From NCBI GenBank assembly GCA_964631755.1, contig CAZVYI010000060.1, forward strand, positions 1-10,735: DNA of 10,735 nt, written 5' to 3'. Positions 6,155 through 10,735 of this stretch are shown one piece after another. The notes beneath the pieces are model-generated. The model searched no databases and was not told the origin of the DNA. It saw only the letters and a program-made list of their open reading frames with translations. Numbering within the stretch: position 1 is the first letter of the stretch; every line of letters begins with the position of its first letter. The DNA comes from Pollutibacter sp964631755. GTDB lineage: Bacteria > Bacteroidota > Bacteroidia > Chitinophagales > Chitinophagaceae. Made by a program: the position numbers and the translations under genes.

Positions 6155-7695
6155 GAAATCTTTTGTACTTGTCATCTATCGCGCTTTTATTCAGTGCTTG
6201 TAAAGGAGGATTACCCTTTGCCAAAAAGAAGTATGAATCATCAAGTGTAACTGGATGGAACTACAATGACAAAAATATGGGCGGATTTCAAAAATCCCCT
6301 GTTCAGGAACAATCAACCGGACCCGGTTTGGTATTTGTACAAGGTGGAACTTTCACCATGGGTGCATCTGATGAAGATGTGATGGGCGACTGGAACAACG
6401 TTCCCAGAAGAGTAACAGTATCTTCATTTTATATCGATAGATCAGAGGTAGCTAACATACACTATCGTGAATATTTACATTGGATTGAAAGAACTTTTGA
6501 TGATCCCATGTATGAGGCTGTGATCAATGCAGCTAAACCGGATACCTTGGTTTGGAGAAGCGAGCTTTCTGCCAATGAACCGCTTGTAGAAAGCTATTTC
6601 AGGCATCCTTCATATAACAATTATCCTGTAGTTGGAGTAAGCTGGAGACAGGCAAATGATTTCTGTATCTGGAGAGGCAACAGAGTAAATGAACTAATTC
6701 TTGTACAGAGAGGTTTGGTTAATCCTAACCAGCTCAAAACCATTCAGGGTCAGGCAGAAGAAAACTTTACAACAAAATCATATTTATTGGGCCTATACTC
6801 AACACAGCCTGCAAGACAGAAAAAAGCAGCTCTTGTTGATGAGAATGGAAGACCAAGAAATTATGTAAAAATTGAGGATGGTATTTTACTTCCTGATTAT
6901 AGACTTCCTACAGAAGCTGAGTGGGAATATGCAGCATTAGGTTATATCAATCAAAATCCTAGCGTAAAGACCAGAGAAGGCAAGCGTGGAGAAGAGTTGA
7001 TTATGAATAAACAAGTTTATTCATGGTCGACCAATATCAATGGTGTTAGAGATAACCGTTTCGGAAGCTGGCAAGGTCGTTATATGGCAAACTTCAAGCG
7101 TGGAACAGGTGATTATATGGGTATTGCTGGTGGTTTGAATGATAACTCATCTATACCAGGACCTATCACAGCATTCTATCCCAATGGATTTGGCTTGTAT
7201 AATATGTCGGGCAACGTTAATGAGTGGGTAGCTGATGTATACAGACCCATGTCAAGCAAAGATGTAGACGACTTCAACCCATACCGTGGTAATGTTTACA
7301 CCAAATTATACAAAGATGAAAATGGTGAGTACCAAAGGGATAGTTTGGGCAGAGTGAAAACCGTTGTTGTTCCTGATGATGAAGCTGCTAAACGCAGAAA
7401 TTATCAAAAAGGTAATGTAATCAACTATGCGGATGGTGATTCCACTTCAATGGTTAGCTATGGTTATGGTATGACTACTTTGGTGAGTGATAAATCTCGT
7501 GTTTATAAAGGTGGAAGTTGGGATGATCGTGTTTATTGGCTAAGCCCAGGAACTCGACGCTTCCTTGATGAAGACCAATCAACTTCAACCATAGGCTTCA
7601 GATGTGCTATGGATAGGTTTGGTAGCCAGGAAGGAAATGGATTCAGAAATGGAATGCATTTCAGCGCTAGGCGACAAAACGCGAGAAAGAATTAA
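6151..7695 (+). CDS. gldJ: Gliding motility / type IX secretion lipoprotein GldJ
   Basis: GldJ is a periplasm-facing lipoprotein related to GldK that is needed in Flavobacterium for gliding and for stable secretion machinery. At 514 aa it is close to known GldJ proteins. Residues 1-17 form a lipoprotein signal ending in FSAC, with Cys17 lipidated. An FGE/SUMF1-type domain runs from about 58 to 488: FVQGGTFTMGAS (62-73), YPVVGVSW (158-165), LPTEAEWEYAA (252-262), GLYNMSGNVNEWV (348-360), GGSWDD (454-459) and GFRC (482-485). The two active-site cysteines of real formylglycine-generating enzymes are absent; only Cys17, Cys172 and Cys485 exist, so it is a structural, non-enzymatic member. The tail from 490 is basic. 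GldJ is preferred over GldK because porU/porV lie on one side and murF on the other. The ATG is the first possible start, since an in-frame TAA lies two codons upstream. Confidence 0.9.
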   Translation: MRNLLYLSSIALLFSACKGGLPFAKKKYESSSVTGWNYNDKNMGGFQKSPVQEQSTGPGLVFVQGGTFTMGASDEDVMGDWNNVPRRVTVSSFYIDRSEVANIHYREYLHWIERTFDDPMYEAVINAAKPDTLVWRSELSANEPLVESYFRHPSYNNYPVVGVSWRQANDFCIWRGNRVNELILVQRGLVNPNQLKTIQGQAEENFTTKSYLLGLYSTQPARQKKAALVDENGRPRNYVKIEDGILLPDYRLPTEAEWEYAALGYINQNPSVKTREGKRGEELIMNKQVYSWSTNINGVRDNRFGSWQGRYMANFKRGTGDYMGIAGGLNDNSSIPGPITAFYPNGFGLYNMSGNVNEWVADVYRPMSSKDVDDFNPYRGNVYTKLYKDENGEYQRDSLGRVKTVVVPDDEAAKRRNYQKGNVINYADGDSTSMVSYGYGMTTLVSDKSRVYKGGSWDDRVYWLSPGTRRFLDEDQSTSTIGFRCAMDRFGSQEGNGFRNGMHFSARRQNARKN

Positions 7696-7714
7696 TTCTT
7701 AATCATCTAATTTT

Positions 7715-7741
7715 AAAACCCCCTGCCAAGGGGGTTTTTTT
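7715..7741 (+). terminator. Rho-independent terminator after gldJ
   Basis: AAAACCCCCT (7715-7724), loop GCCA, then AGGGGG (7729-7734) and seven T (7735-7741). Six base pairs including five G-C pairs are extended by A/T pairing. It starts 20 nt after the gldJ stop and separates gldJ from murF. Confidence 0.92.
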
Positions 7742-7780
7742 ATAAGTCCACTGCTCCTCTCTCCACTTGTATTTTGGCAC

Positions 7781-7788
7781 TATCTTTG
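7781..7788 (+). promoter_or_regulatory. Putative -7 box of the murF promoter
   Basis: TATCTTTG is an exact TAnnTTTG match ending only 4 nt before the murF ATG, which would make the mRNA practically leaderless. It follows a strong terminator, so murF needs its own promoter. No TTG lies at the standard -33 distance. Confidence 0.5.
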
Positions 7789-7792
7789 TCAA

Positions 7793-9079
7793 ATGCAGCT
7801 TGAAAAAATTTACAACCTCTATCTACAACATCCAAAAGTTCAAACGGATACCCGATTACTTCAAAAAGGGGATATATTTTTTGCTTTAAAGGGGCCCAAC
7901 TTTAACGGCAACCAATATGCAGCAAATGCACTTTCATTGGGAGCAGCAGGAGTTGTAATCGATGAGCCTATTGGAATAGAAGGTGAAAATATTTTTCTGG
8001 TAGAAGATGTACTATCTGCATTACAAGAACTGGCACTTCACCATAGAAAACAATTCAACATTCCTTTTATTGCGGTCACTGGAAGCAATGGGAAAACGAC
8101 TACAAAAGAATTGATTCACGCCGTACTTTCTACATCATTTAAAACCTATACTACAAAAGGCAACCTCAACAATCATATCGGAGTACCCCTCACCTTGCTT
8201 TCCATTAATGCAGATGCAGAAATAGCAATTATTGAAATGGGAGCCAACCACCAAAAAGAAATTGAAAGTTATTGCAAGATTGCATTACCTACACATGGAT
8301 TAATTACCAATTGTGGAAAGGCCCATCTTGAGGGCTTTGGTGGAGTCGAAGGCATTAGAAAAGGGAAAGGTGAATTGTTTGATTATTTATCAGGAGATAA
8401 CGGGACTGCCTTTGTGAACAGCGAGCTCGACTATCTTGATGCTATGGTTGAAAAGGTACCTCATAAAGTCTATTATGGAAACAATAAAGGCTCATTTACA
8501 ACTTCAATACTGGAAACAGAAAGTCTATTGGGCATAAAAGTTTGTTCTACTGGAATGAGCTGCCAAAGAATTTTTTCAAGATTGGTTGGCAATTATAACA
8601 GAGCCAATATAGAAGCAGCAATATGTATAGGGCTGCATTTTGGTGTAAGCTTTGATAAAATCAGAAATGCTATTGAATCCTATACGCCTGATAATGCAAG
8701 GTCACAACTCATCAAAAAAGGAAGTAATACCATTATTTTAGATGCTTACAATGCAAATCCAAGCAGCATGCAGGTTGCAATTGAAAATTTTGCAAAACTG
8801 GAAGGCGAAAAGAAATATCTTTTTCTTGGAGGAATGATGGAGCTGGGCAATGAGTCTATTCAGGAACACCAACAGTTGATTGAGCAACTGAAAAAACTAA
8901 AGCTGAATAATTGCTTCTTGGTAGGCGGAGACTTTTCAGTAGTAAAACATCCATATCATTTTTTTGAGAACGTTACTACTGCAGCTGAATGGCTTAAAGC
9001 AAATTTACCTTCCAATGCACATCTACTCATAAAAGGTTCAAGAAGCATTAAAATGGAAAAATTACTTGAGGTACTTTAA
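7793..9079 (+). CDS. murF: UDP-MurNAc-tripeptide--D-alanyl-D-alanine ligase
   Basis: Adds D-Ala-D-Ala to UDP-MurNAc-tripeptide with ATP, the last cytoplasmic step that builds the peptidoglycan precursor. The 428-aa length fits. Three Mur-ligase domains are seen. The N-terminal part (1 to about 80) includes DTRLLQKGDIFFALKG (19-34). The central ATPase has P-loop GSNGKTTT (97-104), KGNLNNHIG (122-130), EMGANHQKEI (148-157), conserved His178, and KGE (192-194), whose Lys192 matches the carbamylated lysine. The C-terminal domain has GNYNRAN (266-272), DNARS (300-304), DAYNANPSSM (317-326) and a final LIKGSRSIKMEKLL. Tyr268 stands where many Mur ligases have His in GxHNxxN. The ATG at 7793 gives the usual N-terminus. 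murF next to gldJ is, from memory, a recurrent Bacteroidota arrangement. Confidence 0.97.
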   Translation: MQLEKIYNLYLQHPKVQTDTRLLQKGDIFFALKGPNFNGNQYAANALSLGAAGVVIDEPIGIEGENIFLVEDVLSALQELALHHRKQFNIPFIAVTGSNGKTTTKELIHAVLSTSFKTYTTKGNLNNHIGVPLTLLSINADAEIAIIEMGANHQKEIESYCKIALPTHGLITNCGKAHLEGFGGVEGIRKGKGELFDYLSGDNGTAFVNSELDYLDAMVEKVPHKVYYGNNKGSFTTSILETESLLGIKVCSTGMSCQRIFSRLVGNYNRANIEAAICIGLHFGVSFDKIRNAIESYTPDNARSQLIKKGSNTIILDAYNANPSSMQVAIENFAKLEGEKKYLFLGGMMELGNESIQEHQQLIEQLKKLKLNNCFLVGGDFSVVKHPYHFFENVTTAAEWLKANLPSNAHLLIKGSRSIKMEKLLEVL

Positions 9080-9116
9080 TGCGACTTATATCACAGAACA
9101 ATTGTGAAAATCAAAA

Positions 9117-9124
9117 TACCTTTG
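9117..9124 (+). promoter_or_regulatory. Putative -7 box upstream of the DUF983 gene
   Basis: TACCTTTG matches TAnnTTTG exactly and ends 13 nt before the ATG at 9138. The nearest TTG (9102-9104) is only 12 nt upstream, shorter than the standard spacer. The gene could also be read through from murF, whose stop is 58 nt upstream, as no terminator lies between. Confidence 0.42.
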
Positions 9125-9137
9125 CCAAAAGAACAGC

Positions 9138-9560
9138 ATGGGTTTGAAAAAAACTTACCTCTTTAGTGTACTCAACAATAAATGTCCTCGTTGCAGAGAG
9201 GGAAATATCTTTTGCTCCAGCCACGCTTATAAACTGGGGGAATTCACCAAAATGAATGAGCATTGTCCAGTTTGCGGACAAGCAACAGAAATTGAAGTAG
9301 GATTTTATTATGGCACAGGTTATGTGAGTTATGCACTTACAGTAGCATTTAGTGTTTCTACATTTATTGCATGGTGGGTATTGATAGGACTGTCTTTGGA
9401 TGATACACGTTTTTTCTGGTGGATGGGCACTAATGCTGTATTGATGATATTAATGCAACCTCTCTTCATGCGCCTTTCAAGAAGTATCTGGCTCTCTTGG
9501 TTTGTTCCTTATGACCGCGATTGGAAATCTAACCCCTTAGAAGCCCCAGAAAGGGTATAG
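9138..9560 (+). CDS. DUF983 family zinc-ribbon membrane protein
   Basis: A 140-aa protein of unknown function. The N-terminal cytoplasmic-looking half has two CxxC pairs, CPRCREG (16-22) and CPVCGQ (43-48), which together form a likely zinc ribbon. The typical DUF983 phrase EVGFYYGTGYVSYA (53-66) leads into a first membrane helix at about 62-86. A second helix lies at about 92-112. It is followed by an amphipathic Trp-rich stretch (IWLSWFVPYD, 117-126) and a short polar tail. Two membrane helices with a zinc ribbon is the normal design of the family. The role is not known; metal sensing or membrane assembly would be guesses. It sits between murF and fbaA, 58 nt after murF and 46 nt before the fbaA ATG, with no terminator on either side. 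Confidence 0.85.
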   Translation: MGLKKTYLFSVLNNKCPRCREGNIFCSSHAYKLGEFTKMNEHCPVCGQATEIEVGFYYGTGYVSYALTVAFSVSTFIAWWVLIGLSLDDTRFFWWMGTNAVLMILMQPLFMRLSRSIWLSWFVPYDRDWKSNPLEAPERV

Positions 9561-9606
9561 AGTGTCCCTCATTTTTCCGATATTTGCCTTTCTTAAAACA
9601 ACCAAC

Positions 9607-10674
9607 ATGGGCAAATACAAAGCTGGAGTACTATTCGGAGAAGATCTTAAAGCACTTTATCAAGACGCGAAAGACAATCAATTTGCATTACCTGCTGTTA
9701 ATACAACAGGTACAGATACTATTAATGCCACATTGGAAGCAGCAGCAGCTGTTAACTCTCCCGTTATTGTTCAGTTTTCAAATGGCGGAGCACAGTTCAT
9801 TGCTGGTAAGGGCATGCCAAATGATCAACTTCAAGCGAATATATCCGGTGCTATTTCTGGCGCTTTGCATATTCACAACATTGCCAAATATTATGGCGTA
9901 CCTGTAGTTTTGCACACCGACCATGCTGCAAAGAAATGGTTACCCTGGATCAGTGCATTGATCGATGCTGGAGAACAATTTAAAAAAGAAAAGGGACAGC
10001 CTTTGTTCAGTTCTCATATGCTTGATTTAAGTGAAGAACCACTGGAAGAAAACATTGAAACATCAGCACAGTTTTACAAAAGGATGGCTCCATTGGGCAT
10101 GGGTATTGAAATTGAATTAGGTGTGACTGGTGGTGAAGAAGATGGCGTGGACAATTCTGACGTTGAAAACGATAAACTATATACTCAACCTCAACACGTT
10201 GCTCATGCTTATGAGGAACTTAAAAAGGTTGGCGATTTGTTTACCGTTGCTGCTGCATTCGGAAATGTTCATGGCGTGTACAGTCCTGGTAACGTTCAAC
10301 TGCGCCCTGAAATCCTGAAGAATTCACAAGACTATATCCAAACACAATTCAAGACAGGAGAAAAGCCAGTATTCTTTGTTTTCCATGGTGGATCAGGTTC
10401 TCCTCAACACCAAATCAGAGAAGCAATTGGTTATGGTGCCATCAAAATGAACATTGACACTGACTTGCAATGGGCATTCTGGGAAGGCGTACTCAACAAT
10501 TATAAAAAGAATGAAGCTTATCTCCAGGCACAATTGGGAAATCCTGAAGGCGCTGACAAACCCAATAAAAAATATTACGACCCAAGGGTTTGGTTGAGAA
10601 AGGGAGAAGAAACCTTCATCGCCAGATTAAAAACAGCCTTTGAAGATCTCAACTGTATAAACAGAAACGCATAA
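9607..10674 (+). CDS. fbaA: Class II fructose-bisphosphate aldolase
   Basis: Zinc-dependent aldolase of glycolysis and gluconeogenesis: cleaves fructose 1,6-bisphosphate to dihydroxyacetone phosphate and glyceraldehyde 3-phosphate, or joins them. The 355 aa match the class IIA (E. coli FbaA-like) form. Key parts: FALPAVN (26-32), PVIVQFSNGGAQFIAGKG (52-69), HTDHAAKKWLPW (103-114) with catalytic Asp105 and zinc ligand His106, EIELGVTGGEEDGVDNS (168-184) with Glu170, His222 in GNVHGVY, His260 with the phosphate loop GGSGS (261-265), and MNIDTDLQWA (281-290). These line up with the E. coli residues at a shift of four. The ATG at 9607 is chosen over an in-frame GTG at 9562, because the extra 15 residues have no counterpart in the family and 9607 gives the normal N-terminus. 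A strong terminator follows. Confidence 0.97.
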   Translation: MGKYKAGVLFGEDLKALYQDAKDNQFALPAVNTTGTDTINATLEAAAAVNSPVIVQFSNGGAQFIAGKGMPNDQLQANISGAISGALHIHNIAKYYGVPVVLHTDHAAKKWLPWISALIDAGEQFKKEKGQPLFSSHMLDLSEEPLEENIETSAQFYKRMAPLGMGIEIELGVTGGEEDGVDNSDVENDKLYTQPQHVAHAYEELKKVGDLFTVAAAFGNVHGVYSPGNVQLRPEILKNSQDYIQTQFKTGEKPVFFVFHGGSGSPQHQIREAIGYGAIKMNIDTDLQWAFWEGVLNNYKKNEAYLQAQLGNPEGADKPNKKYYDPRVWLRKGEETFIARLKTAFEDLNCINRNA

Positions 10675-10676
10675 TC

Positions 10677-10706
10677 AAAAAGGGGTGGTAAACCACCCCT
10701 TTTTTT
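10677..10706 (+). terminator. Rho-independent terminator after fbaA
   Basis: A five-base A run (10677-10681), GGGGTGG (10682-10688), loop TAAA, CCACCCC (10693-10699) and seven T (10700-10706). The stem is a perfect 7 bp, six of them G-C, extended by A/T pairs. A runs on the left and T runs on the right mean it could work in both directions. It begins 2 nt after the fbaA stop. Confidence 0.93.
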
Positions 10707-10735
10707 ATAAAGACACTCCCCGTTTCCAGGGTATA

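Noticed and set aside
9562..9606. In-frame GTG start that would add 15 residues to fbaA
   Set aside because: The extra residues have no counterpart in class II aldolases, and the ATG at 9607 gives the standard N-terminus. A near -7 box (GATATTTG, 9579-9586) also lies inside this stretch.
1..10735. Mobile element, CRISPR array, toxin-antitoxin or phage-defence system
   Set aside because: No transposase, integrase, spaced repeats, terminal inverted repeats or small paired genes are visible. All genes are conserved chromosomal families with similar base use.

Overview
This window looks like a piece of core chromosome from a member of the Bacteroidota. The evidence is the set of type IX secretion genes (PorV, PorU, GldJ), a DUF4292 lipoprotein next to dut, TAnnTTTG promoter boxes of the Bacteroidota type, few Shine-Dalgarno sites and moderately AT-rich DNA. 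The family cannot be fixed from sequence alone; a Chitinophagaceae or Sphingobacteria-like host is my guess. I see no mobile element, CRISPR array, rRNA or tRNA.

Left part, all on the minus strand (1-5987). Read in the direction of transcription, the order is porU, porV, a strong terminator, ispF, dut and a DUF4292 lipoprotein that runs off the left edge. porU encodes the C25-family sortase of the type IX secretion system and porV its outer-membrane partner barrel. ispF makes MEcPP in the non-mevalonate isoprenoid pathway. dut removes dUTP.

Centre (5988-6150). A 163-bp divergent intergenic region separates porU from gldJ. It holds a good gldJ promoter, a likely porU -7 box, a stem-loop in the gldJ leader and a four-codon mini-ORF that overlaps the gldJ start. 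One minus-strand frame across it also looks coding-like.

Right part, all on the plus strand (6151-10735). gldJ, an FGE/SUMF1-fold lipoprotein of the gliding and secretion machinery, ends at a terminator. murF (last cytoplasmic step of the peptidoglycan precursor), a small DUF983 zinc-ribbon membrane protein and a class II fructose-bisphosphate aldolase (fbaA) follow, and a second strong terminator closes the block.

Functionally, PorU, PorV and GldJ belong to one envelope machine: GldJ supports the periplasmic ring and motor part, and PorU and PorV sit at the outer membrane, where cargo CTD signals are removed. The other genes are housekeeping. I found no convincing new multi-gene system. The points that deserve a second look are small: control of the porU/gldJ divergent region, a recurring arrangement of -7 boxes almost touching start codons, and a non-ATG start for dut.
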